NCBI GenBank assembly: GCA_036971715.1
Contig: JAVHJL010000010.1
Location: 682,001 to 746,000, forward strand
Length of the DNA stretch: 64,000 bases
Direction: 5' to 3'
DNA from: Arthrobotrys musiformis
Taxonomy: Eukaryota > Ascomycota > Orbiliomycetes > Orbiliales > Orbiliaceae
The notes beneath the pieces are model-generated. The model was not told the DNA's origin and did not search any database. It was given only the letters and a program-made list of their open reading frames with translations. This document shows positions 21,762 to 31,417 of the stretch, one piece after another. The number at the start of each line of letters is the position of its first letter. Position 1 is the stretch's first letter. The translations under genes were made by a program, and so were the position numbers.

Positions 21762-22134
21762 GTTGCCGGCGACGGTGGAGATTTGTAGATTGGAGAAGGA
21801 TAAAGCTGTAGCGATGGGAGCAAGTGGGTGTGGGACGAAGCTTGAGGTTGTGGACGAAGCGCGGGAAGACGTGATTATACTCACGATGGACGACCAACAC
21901 AAAAAATGCCACAAAGTGCAGCCATAGTTCGATTTCCAATGTCTCGATAGAAGCGCTGCTAGAACCCTCGACAAAATTGCAGGATTACTCCGATGACCCG
22001 TAGCGACTCAAATGATACAAGACACGAGTGTGTAATAGAGAGTACCACGTCTCGCTATCTATTAAATCGGCGTCCTGCAGCAAAGGATAATGAAATATAA
22101 AAAAAAAACACATTCATAGGCCGAGCCCCATATA
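21762..22134. other. TAF9 upstream region
   Basis: 373 bases between the stop of the K/E-rich gene and the TAF9 ATG, both minus. Probably TAF9 promoter plus the other gene's 3' flank. The minus open frames that overlap TAF9 exon 1 and run to 21974 are frame extensions or shadows. Confidence 0.55.
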
Positions 22135-23662
22135 TTACTCCTCCGTCTTCTCTCCCTTTCTCGGAGCTTCCCCTTGCCCTTTCTCTTTCTCTTTCTCTTC
22201 TTCTTTACCTTTCCCCCCCTCCTTATCTTTCCCCCCTTCCTTATCTTTCTCTTTCTCAAGATCTTTCTCTTTCTCAAGATATTTCCCTTCTTCAAGATCT
22301 TTCCCTTCTTCAAGGCCTTTCCCTTTCTCTTTTCCTTTACCTTTCCCTTTCTCTTTTCCTTTCTCTTTCTTTTTATCTTTCTCCCCCTCTGTACCTTTCT
22401 CGAGATCTTTCCTTTTCTCGAGGTCTTTCCCTTTCTCAAGATCTTTCCCTTCTTCGAGATCTTTCGACTCGAGATCTTTGTTTTTCCCTTTCCCTTTCCC
22501 TTTCGATTGGTTTCTAGCTTGCTTTTTCTCCCTCTCTTTATCTTTTCCTTTCTCTTTGTCTTCCTCTTTCTCCTCCTCTTTCTCTTTACCTTTCTCTTCC
22601 TCTTTCGCTTTCTCTTCCCCTTCCTCTTTATCTTTCGACTCTTTCCCTTTCCTTTTCCTTTTCGATGGCTTTCTAGCTTGCTTCTTCTCTTTCCCTTCCT
22701 CTTCCACTTTCCCCTCCCCTTCCTCCCCCCCCTCCTCTTCATCTTTTGGCTCTTTCTCTTTTCCTTTCCCTTTCGATTGCTTTCTAGCTCGCTTTTTCTC
22801 TTTCCCTTTCTCTTTCTCTCCCTCTTTCTCTTCCCCTTCCTCTTTCTCTTCCGTAGCTGCCCCTTTCTCTTTCGTAGCTGCCCCTTTCTCTTTGTCTTTC
22901 CCTTTCCCTCTACCTTCAACCGGCACTCATTATCAGTATAATGACTATGGGTATCTGAATGGAAGATCGTTCGGGGTTTAAATTACCTATCTTTGTCGAA
23001 TCTGCCACCACTTCTTCCGAGGCTTCATCTCCAGGGTCTTCGTCCAAGCCGCTAACCTTGAGGTCCTCGGTGTTGGGAAGGTCCCTGAGCAGAGTGATCC
23101 CCTTTGCAGCATACTTATCTTCGTCGTAAGTTGATGGGTCTTCATGGTCATCCATTAGACCCCAGCCCAGCCCGAGCACACTGCCTCCCTGGGCGACCAC
23201 ATTGCAAACGGCAGGGGTTGGGCCTTTACCCTTTGTAAAGAATGGGCGAAGGGTACCCGACTTGATCATCTCCAGGATGATTGGAATATCGCCCGCGGTC
23301 CACCAGGTAGAGCTACACAGTTCAAAGTGGGCCCAACGCCACCTCCCGATTGTGTTATCGCAGGCATCCTTCTGTTCGGGCGTGATATCGCCCACGGTTG
23401 CCCAGTAATATTGGGTTTCGCCTGGTTCCATTTGTTCCTGTGTCTTCGGAACGTCACGAAGCCAGATCTCTTCCGGGTCGTCGATGTAGTTGAGGTGGAA
23501 ATGAAGGGACTCGGCTGCCACGTCCCTCAGTGCCGTACGGCCCTGTCTGCGCCAGCCACGATACTCTGCCATCGTGCGTCCGGGTACGGGCTTACAGGGC
23601 TTGGGTTTTTGTCTTTTATAAACACCACCGGAGGGGTTGGTGGGTAAGGATGAGGATTCCAT
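22135..23662 (-). CDS. Unknown protein: shared W-motif domain plus a 260-residue Lys/Glu repeat tail (family member A)
   Basis: CDS complement(join(22135..22925,22987..23662)), 488 residues. Exon 1 ends ..VVADSTKI; a 61-base intron (GTAATT to aatgag) joins in frame to PVEGRGKGKDKEKG. Residues about 40-142 form a compact domain with TQYYWATVGDITPEQK (84-99) and WTAGDIPIILEMIKSGTLRP (121-140), shared with three neighbouring genes. Residues 226-488 are almost only K, E, G, D, R and Q. There are three degenerate long units starting EKK[RQ]AR..SK, then about eight short units of the DLE[EK]GK type. The tail should be highly charged and extended or a single helix; no known domain. The repeat tail stays open throughout, which argues for selection on the frame. 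Function unknown. Confidence 0.75.
22141..22920 (-). repeat. Polypurine/polypyrimidine coding repeat tract
   Basis: On the plus strand this stretch is almost all C and T in CTTTC-type words, so the coding (minus) strand is nearly pure purine (AAAG, GGAAAG, GAAAAG). It codes for the K/E/G tail. Two layers are visible: three longer degenerate units marked by tTTTCTAGCt-like words near 22510, 22670 and 22780, and a denser short array of TCaAGAtCTTTCCC-like units at about 22255-22460. Confidence 0.85.
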
Positions 23663-25569
23663 TGTTATCTTGACTCGATAGATGGTTTCTTAGGAGCTGT
23701 TTAGGAATAGTGGGGATGCTGAAGATGTAAAATCTCGAGACAGGTAGGGCGCTATGGGTTGTTGTGATGGTGATGATGCTAAAGGGATGAAGGATGAAAT
23801 TTTCAAAATATTGATGGATGATGGATGGATACTTCGGTAGGTCGATGGGTTTATATAACCCAACGGAGCGGGCTCTCAGCGCTTCATTGACGCAAAACTA
23901 CACCCAGCCGTCCCCCATACCAAGTGGTAGTCTCGAAGGCATACCAAGCAGCCGTATGAGATGACCCTACGACAGTCGGCGTATATATCTTTGAATCTGT
24001 CTCTACCTGTGTCAGGACTATCTTCACAAATGTATACCCTGCTGAGTGCTTATGTGATATTTGCGGACCGGCGCAGGGAGCCTGGAAATAACAGCAGAGA
24101 CTCAAATTTAACCTGCCTAAGCACTAGGTACCCCTCAAGAAAATTTTAGAAGCGAGGCTAACTATACGATATATCGACAGTACACCATGTAAAAGCCTTG
24201 CAGAATCTTGGAAATGAACCACCGTGGCTGAGGCTAGAAACGAGACCGGATACTTCCAAGACCGTTGCCTTTAGTGTATCTTCGGAGCTCGGAGTGGTCT
24301 ATGATCAATTGATAATAAAACCAAACCTCCCGTTCTTTAGCCTCTTCCCGGGGGCTAAGGCCGTACCTCTATAGGGATATGGCTAGTAATACGGAGACCC
24401 CGTTTCACCATGTATCCAAAACGGGTAAGGCAGGTATTCCCATTCGGCCAAGTCAACCCTCAAACCATTGGCCAAAAATTTTCCCGGCGGTTGCTAAACC
24501 GTGGAGTATATCGCACGCCTTCTCGTTTGGGATCCAAGCTCCCAATCGAAAACTATTTGTTAATGTGCACCCTGGTATTACTACTATCCATAAGGCTTCC
24601 AGGCTTTTGATATTATGAAATGTCTGCGTTTCCGACATCGCGAAGTCTTTATAATTAATTGGGCGGCTTTTTCGATCCGACGGGATATCACGATGTCAAT
24701 TTCGAGTAAAAGTACGCACAACCAACGTATAGTAAGTGCGCGCTACCAATTAGCACTAAAGTATCTAAGATAACCTCGGGCCCGAGGTAAACTTGTAGAA
24801 GGCTTTGAGTCACTCTATAGTAGCCTTCCATTCTACGGCAGGGAACACTTGGAATGCGAAGGCATATATTCGAACCAATAAATTTATAAACCGATGTTTG
24901 CAAAAGCAAATGGGACCTTAATATAATTCTGCGCATGAATAAGCCTATTAAACAAGAGCGTTACGTAGGCCAGGTAGACCTATAGTATAGGCCACCCTGA
25001 GGGCAGAAGAGGGCTGTGGAGTGTAATTATCCATTATTTGCCTATCTAGAGTGTAGTTATACATGTATGAGATAACTATAATCGTTTATACCATACATTC
25101 ATAGGGAATATTAAGTGGTGATTAGGCGCCGAGGATATCAATGAGGAATTTGATGTCGTGAGATGGATCCCGACCCACATTAAACATCTACTAGTATTAG
25201 CATGCTACCCAAAAAGGGAGACCATCCATTCAGAAAAAGATCAAATTTAATGCTGCAACAAATGGTTTATCGGAGGAGGAAAGAGAATTCGAAATCAAAG
25301 ACGTCAAAAAAAAAGGAAGGAGCTGTGCCAACGAACTTAACCTTGACCCGTCTTAGTCAAGTTGTTTCCCAAACAGAGCTTCATGAATTGATAGCCGCCT
25401 GGTTACCTCTAATGTATGTCCTGCGAGACTATTTCCCCCCTCGTACCTGGGCTAACGCCGGGTCCGTCTGCTACGCGATTACCCCTTTCAAAATTAAAAC
25501 GAGCACTAGGAATATGGCTTCTAGTGAGGTGGCGAGCGGAATTCAATCGGACTGCGTTAACATTGATAT
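23663..25569. other. Intergenic, 1.9 kb
   Basis: Upstream region of the gene at 23662 and downstream of the one ending at 25570, both minus. GATGGATG-type repeats lie at about 23815-23832. Several open frames of 60-123 codons (longest 25202-25573 plus) have no family features; that one overlaps the end of the 25570 gene by four bases. Nothing reliable seen. Confidence 0.45.
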
Positions 25570-26622
25570 TTAACGCTTCTTTGGGGGAGGCTTGAACTGA
25601 GGTGGCACTTGATCTGGCAGGTGTAGATGTGGTGGGGGTCGACCAGATGACTGTTGAGCTTGATTTGGTGGATGTGGTCCCGCTGCTTGATACTGTGTAT
25701 GTTGAGGCTGCCGGCGAGGTGGGCTAACGTACGAACCTGGTAGAGGGACATTCTCTATGCCAACGAGTCCATACTGCGGCGTACGAGGCCGGGGGGCAGG
25801 TGGATTATTATATCCTCCACCGGTTGCAATCAATTGCGCCAATTGCAATTGTGGGTCAAGGAAGCTATCCTCATCTTGAAAATACTGTATGCCTTGATTA
25901 CTGGCGCCCGCTTGGGGAGGGCTGGCCATTTGCCCTGGTTGATCGGGGAAGCCTATTTGCACTTGTGGCTGTCCAAGCGGATCTGGAGGCGGTGGTTGAG
26001 TTTGGGGAGATGGTACTGCCGGACTGGTTTGATCACGAAAGGACCGCGACGGTACTATTCTATCATTTCTAACCATTTCTCGAAGTGCTAGCATGTTAGT
26101 GCTGCCCCATCTCGAAGCCGTATTTCTTTTTTCAAAGGTCTGATTCCAAGTTTTTTGCTCGCCGGGACTAAATGGTTCTGGACCTGGCCTCCAGTAGTAT
26201 TGATACGCTGTGTCGCCTTGTTCGGGTCTGTCCGACTTGAAGAAATGAGGAGACCTATCTGAGCCCCACTGTTGGTTGTTCTCCCTGGGTTGATGTCTGT
26301 TCAAAGAATCCACCATGACTTGCTTTAACTCAGCCTGGGCCTTCACATTCTTACTCGCATAGTGCTTCTTGCGCTTTTCGCTGTCGTACGGTCTCTTCAC
26401 CTTGCCGGTGCATTGTGGAGTCACGGGTGCACCCTCTTGATTCGGGTCTCCGTCATCATATTCCTCGGGATTTTCTTCTTCTGGTATGTCCACGTTCTCA
26501 TTGTAATGACCACCACCCTGTTGCCAATATGGATTATTCGGATCATTCGGATCATTGCCGCCGCCACCACCCATACCACCATGCCAACCCGGTACATCGC
26601 TCTGGGGTACCAATAAACTCAT
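25570..26622 (-). CDS. Unknown protein: W-motif domain with Gly/Asn-rich head and Pro/Gln-rich tail (family member B)
   Basis: 350 residues, single exon, starting MSLLVPQSDVPGWHGGMGGG. Residues 10-45 are G/N/P-rich and 45-65 acidic. Residues about 90-195 are the shared domain: QYYWRPGPEPFSPGEQK (141-157) and WGSTNMLALREMVRNDRIVP (172-191). From about 200 to the end the chain is disordered and dominated by P, Q and S, with PPRRQPQHTQYQ and a basic end (FKPPPKKR). No signal peptide or membrane helix. The spacing between the two tryptophan blocks (28 residues) is close to that in the neighbours. Function unknown. Confidence 0.7.
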   Translation of the reverse strand: MSLLVPQSDVPGWHGGMGGGGGNDPNDPNNPYWQQGGGHYNENVDIPEEENPEEYDDGDPNQEGAPVTPQCTGKVKRPYDSEKRKKHYASKNVKAQAELKQVMVDSLNRHQPRENNQQWGSDRSPHFFKSDRPEQGDTAYQYYWRPGPEPFSPGEQKTWNQTFEKRNTASRWGSTNMLALREMVRNDRIVPSRSFRDQTSPAVPSPQTQPPPPDPLGQPQVQIGFPDQPGQMASPPQAGASNQGIQYFQDEDSFLDPQLQLAQLIATGGGYNNPPAPRPRTPQYGLVGIENVPLPGSYVSPPRRQPQHTQYQAAGPHPPNQAQQSSGRPPPHLHLPDQVPPQFKPPPKKR

Positions 26623-29600
26623 TTTTATACTTTTTTATCAGACACCGGCGGTATCGTAAAGATGTTGATAGTCAAGTCAAGGGGATAAGACAAATCGCAG
26701 GAGAACAAAAGCGAAAAGAAAATAAAGCTTGGTTTTACGAAACCTGAAAGTCATTAAAGGGAATTAAAAGATAGCTGGAGCTCCCGGGGCTGATTTGCTT
26801 TATTGAAAGGTATCGAAAATGCCAGTCTCAAGTCGGGGACTTATATGTTTCGACGGGGACAATGTAAGGCGCGAGCTAATCTAATAGATATCGATACGTA
26901 GTTATGGCAGCTTATCAGCAAGATCTCGTGGTTTAGTTGAATTTGGTCGTATCAAGAGAGGTAAAAGTGGGGAATGATCAATTCAAGTATCACGGAATCT
27001 CGAGGCTCGAGTTTAGATAGGAGATCAGTCCGAGGCGAGCAATAAGGTTCGTAGCTTCAAAACCATAGAAGCTCCGGTGCGCGGTGCAACGAAACTATAT
27101 ACCAAGACGGCAAGCTAGATCTATACTTGTACAGGCGTCATTATTTTCTCGTGCCGCCATTAACAAATAACGGGAGTACACTCGAGTACCGTTGGGGAAA
27201 TAAGGTTCCTAAATTCAAAAATGATCAATTCTATTGAGAGATATCTAAGTATAGATACGGGGCAAAAGTACCATGCATCACACAACATGTAGGCAATGCG
27301 TCCAATTAATGACCAATGCATAATGCGGTAAAGGGCAAAATCGGAAATCTAATACCCAGAATAATCTACAGCTGCGCCCTACAAGCATCCCCAGTAGCAT
27401 TTGGTTTACGGAGTAACTACAAGCCTATAGCTACCCAATTCCAAAATTAATTAAATTGAGGCGATCGACGTGACATAAATCTCCATACGTTCCAGCGCTG
27501 CCCCTGCTAGAAACTCTGGAAATATATATACATGTATCGTGCTCGTGTAGGTGATGGATTTGTGCATTCATCCACTTCATTCCTTTGGCCCTCGGCCATT
27601 GATACCCCAGCCATCGCGGTAATAATAATTACAGGTCACAGTCATGATAAAAATCAATTCTTGATCGACAGGTCCGTGCGAGCTTTAACTTTCTCAAAGG
27701 AGTTTCAATGTGGTATGTCGCACAAGATAGTTGACGACAAAAACAACACAAAAAATGCAACGTTAAAGTATCAGCAGCTTACCGGGTTAGGGATAACGAT
27801 GACACCGGCAGCAGGACTGCTGGCATGTTTGTTGCAAACTTTGTTTATTGAAGCTGAATACGTGGACACTATTCGACGCCTCAAAATTTCCATAGAAAGC
27901 ATTGTGTAAGGTGACTCGCAATTGCGCAATCCTTATCGTGACCTGTTCCTGAAACTAAAACGTCTGTCGCTTGCTAGGCGAAGCTACACAAACCTTGCTG
28001 GGTTCCCGTAGTTTTGGACCTACTATATTGGATTCAATTATCTTAGGGCAATCATAGTAGGGACCGAAACCGGCTTGGTAAAAATTTTGGTCGGAACTCG
28101 AGTTTGTACAGTAAAGTCATTGCTCGAGTGAAGGACCCCTGGCGACAAATCAGCGATGCATTCGAGCCTTAAATGATCAACTAGCTCGTTAGGTTCATAA
28201 GACCTTGTGCCTAGGCCTGGTGCTTAGGCTTCCCTAGATCTAATAGGCCGACGCGAAGTGATGAATGCTGCCAATCACTTCGAGGGTGGTGTGTGCTTAT
28301 TGTGCCCGAAGCAGCCGATAGGTTGCTTAGCTTCAAGGCCATGCCATGGGGCCCAATAGAAAACATACCATTCCCAAGATACCCAACGCTGATAGTTGAT
28401 AGCATGCCAACCTTCTAAGTTGCGCCACAAGGAATACGATGCGCTCTGGTTTTTATCATTATGCTTATGCACAGCAGCATTTGGTTTACGACATAAATTA
28501 TGCCCCTAAGGCTCCTATTTATCGTTTTTCTTGACGCATGTCTTCAAAGTCTCTACAGATTTCTCGGGAAGTGTTATATTTTCGAAAGAGGAAATATGAA
28601 TATAACCGGTAAGTGTAAGTACCAATTGCAAACCATACCGTTTGTGGTATAGACGGCGTGAACTACGCTTACAGGGTGTGCCCTCCAGACTAACTATTCT
28701 TCCAAGTAGTCTACGGACGTACGAATCATAATCGATAATCGAATCATTCAGAATCCGTTAACTCACATGCTCATGGGCTCCCGTGTACGGTAGAGTATCA
28801 TGCTCCCGACGGCCGACCCATATATACTTTAGTGTTCAGCTACGGGTGAAACTATAGCAGCGCAGTGCGCTAGTGCTCGTAGCCACTGACATACCTGTTG
28901 TCCATCCGCCAAGATTTGAATCGAATCTGTGATATCGATGGACTAGTCCCGTAGGCCATCACTGCAAGAGGGTTGGCAACGCAAACTGTCCTGTTCTGCA
29001 ACGTGATGTCAAACTCGCACAAGGCAGCCCGATGTGGTTGACCTACTATTAATTTACGACGATTCAACCTAGAGGTTCCCGTCTTCCCCTAAACATTCTC
29101 TTACGGAGATTTTTGGTTTATCAATGTTAACTTGGGCGAACTTATTGTATCAAAATCGGCTAGTACACAGTTGCCAATGTGGGCTTCATCTACAACGTTC
29201 AACGCAGCTAATGCAATAGAAATATAAGAAAAATAAAAATAAAATGAAGAAGCTTAGGAAGAGCATCAACGGAAAGATAATAGTCAATTTGTAAAAGGGG
29301 GCAGTTTCAACGGTTAGCTTGTGCACATGTGTTGTGATCAATCCTAGCACTCGAGGACCGTCGACCGTTCTCTCGCACTCGAGGACCATCAACCGTCTTG
29401 GGGAAAAACGTTCGTGGGGCTCAATTAACTGCCTAATGTATTTATAAGTAATGCTGCGGTGCAAAATCGCTAAATGACACGATGAAGCTAGCTTGAAGGG
29501 TAACAATAAAAGAAAAGCAGACTCGATTGTAACTGCATGTTGAGAAAACCAAAGCGACTTGCCAGCCGTAACAGAGAAAAGCTCCAATCTCCCACCCAAA

Positions 29601-29689
29601 CCGTGGTAAGCCTCATAACCATAGGTAACCCAATAAAATCATTTCCTTCGTTGCAACAAAATCGCATTAACAAACTAGATTGGTGCCCA
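26623..29689. other. Gene-poor stretch, 3 kb
   Basis: No confident gene. Candidates considered are a 125-codon open frame at 27532-27909 (plus, TATA-like run just before the ATG) and a tryptophan-rich minus frame at 28275-28472; neither has family features. The 15-mer AGCATTTGGTTTACG occurs at about 27395 and again at about 28478, about what chance allows. It should also hold the promoter of the 26622 gene. Confidence 0.45.
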
Positions 29690-31417
29690 TCAGGAGGGTG
29701 CGGGGTTATTCTCCCTCTGATATTTCATAACATTCTCAAGCAGCTTCAAGGAGTCTTTTTCTAAAAGGCTGTTGTGTATTAACTCCTTCTCTGCCATTGA
29801 ATTGTAAAGTTTCAACTCCAAAGACATTATTGTATCTCCAAAGGCTACTTCTTTTGACGCATAGGTCTCAGCGGATGCCTTCAAGCGTTCTTCAAGTTCA
29901 GACCGGGTCTTTTCAAGAGCGTCAATGGTTTCCTTCGATTTCTTGGCATCGAGGTCAGTGGCTTCTTTGAGCTTATCGTGCTCAGCTCCGAGGCGCTGGT
30001 AGCAGTCTTTCATGACCGATTCCTTGTGGCGAAGATTCTTTTCGCTGGTTCTACACTCGGAAAGTTCTTGCTCAAGGGTGCTGATCCGATTATCCTGCTC
30101 TTCTTTTTGGGAATTTGCGTTTTGTCGAAGGTCTTCAATCTCCTTCTCTAACTTTAGTTTTTCTTCAATATGTCGAGTCTCGAGACTAAGTATTTTTTCT
30201 TTCCATAGGCTTTCTTTGTCCAAGATCAGCTTGGTTTTCTCTTCAAGCTCCTGCTTTAGAATACTCGTCTGCTCCACCGCGAGACCAGTCTGCTCCGAAA
30301 ATTGCCTCTCTTTCTCTTCGCACTGTCGTTTCAAAGCACGGTTTTCGCTCCATAGCTTTGGTACTGCCAGGTACCCATTTGTAGCATGGGACATCCAGGC
30401 TCGCATTTGGTTTTCCATGTCCATGAGTGCGATTTTAATCTTTTCGACATTTTTTTCTTTTTCTTGATCACTGTCAGCCCCGTTTTGTTCTGCAGAGGGG
30501 GTAGGCGGATCAATAGCAGTTGGCGTGAGGGGAGAGGCTGCAATTGGTGCAGCTACTGGAAAGGTGGGGGAGGGGTTGGCTGTAGTAGGCATCGGGTCGA
30601 GTTCAAGTATACCCTGGGAATTGAGCGACATTGTGCGAGGAGGAGTAGGGGTGCTGAGTTTGGGGACTTGCGGCTTGCTGGTCGTTTCCGTGCCCGGTGA
30701 TATAACCTGTTGGTTCGACGACTGTGAATGCCGGAGCGAGCACCTCCTAGCAATTTGAGTTGACGATGCAGTCTGAATAGCTATTGAAGTGACCTTGGGC
30801 TGTGGCGTCTCGGGTACACTGTCGCCTTCCGTTTGGACAACGGCTTCCGGAGAACCTTTGCTTCTGTTACCGACCGATGCTCCTCGAAGGCGCTTCGCAG
30901 TAGGCTCCATTGCCGACTCCAAAGATTGATCGTCTAGGCCGTCCTTGGATTGGTAATCTACTGAATCCTCGTCGTCGACAACCCCATCATCATTATCGGT
31001 GTCGCTTGGCAAAAGCTCCCATGCGGCAGACTGCGAGTCTGTTTGGTTCTTATTGTTGTCATAATATTCTGGTAGAATTGCCCCCTTCTTGATTAAAGAG
31101 GTGATTTGGACTTTTTCGTGGTATGACCAGCTTCGAAAGTATCGACGTTGTTCGGATTCGCTGTTGATTGTCCGTGCGACGAGGTATTCTTCTTCTTCTG
31201 TCAAGTCGCCGATGACCTTCCATATGTATATCGTCTTCCGTTTTGGAAATGGTTTACAGCTGATGGTTACTTTCTTCGGGTCATGACCCAGTCTTTTCTT
31301 CACAACTTTGGCGGCTTCTGCTCGAAGATGTGACATGATCTCCGTATCTGAGCGTTTTCGTTTGTTCGGAGACGACAACGAAAAAATGCCCGGGACTGTG
31401 ACAGTAGTTTCTGTCAT
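29690..31417 (-). CDS. Unknown protein: W-motif domain plus long coiled coil (family member C)
   Basis: 575 residues, single exon from the ATG at 31417 (MTETTVTVPGIFSLSSPNKR). A basic NLS-like PNKRKR (18-23) precedes the shared domain (about 25-120): TIYIWKVIGDLTEEEE (62-77) and WSYHEKVQITSLIKKGAILP (97-116). An acidic patch (SDTDNDDGVVDDEDS) and a disordered S/T/P region follow. From about residue 320 to 560 the chain is a continuous heptad-type coiled coil (e.g. KLKLEKEIEDLRQNANSQKE). It ends in a short YQRENNPAPS. Likely a self-associating, possibly nuclear protein. I see no known domain besides the coiled coil. Confidence 0.75.
   Translation of the reverse strand: MTETTVTVPGIFSLSSPNKRKRSDTEIMSHLRAEAAKVVKKRLGHDPKKVTISCKPFPKRKTIYIWKVIGDLTEEEEYLVARTINSESEQRRYFRSWSYHEKVQITSLIKKGAILPEYYDNNKNQTDSQSAAWELLPSDTDNDDGVVDDEDSVDYQSKDGLDDQSLESAMEPTAKRLRGASVGNRSKGSPEAVVQTEGDSVPETPQPKVTSIAIQTASSTQIARRCSLRHSQSSNQQVISPGTETTSKPQVPKLSTPTPPRTMSLNSQGILELDPMPTTANPSPTFPVAAPIAASPLTPTAIDPPTPSAEQNGADSDQEKEKNVEKIKIALMDMENQMRAWMSHATNGYLAVPKLWSENRALKRQCEEKERQFSEQTGLAVEQTSILKQELEEKTKLILDKESLWKEKILSLETRHIEEKLKLEKEIEDLRQNANSQKEEQDNRISTLEQELSECRTSEKNLRHKESVMKDCYQRLGAEHDKLKEATDLDAKKSKETIDALEKTRSELEERLKASAETYASKEVAFGDTIMSLELKLYNSMAEKELIHNSLLEKDSLKLLENVMKYQRENNPAPS

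Noticed and set aside
22062..22919. 285-codon minus frame rich in K and R overlapping the repeat
   Set aside because: Shifted frame of the same purine repeat; the other frame joins exon 1 of the gene through a clean intron.
22174..22941. 255-codon plus-strand frame rich in Phe, Leu, Pro and Ser
   Set aside because: It is the antisense of the Lys/Glu repeat tail (AAG/GAA codons read backwards as CTT/TTC).
25202..25573. 123-codon plus-strand frame, basic N terminus
   Set aside because: No family features and overlaps the end of a better-supported gene on the other strand.
27532..27909. 125-codon plus-strand frame with TATA-like run before the ATG
   Set aside because: No domain, no codon signal, no intron partner; could be chance in a gene-poor stretch.
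28275..28472. Tryptophan-rich minus frame (WRNLEGWHAINYQRW..)
   Set aside because: Striking composition but short, and no relation to the W-motif family or any family I know.
27395..28493. Repeated 15-mer AGCATTTGGTTTACG as terminal repeats of an element
   Set aside because: Same orientation, no inverted ends or duplicated target, and about as frequent as chance predicts.
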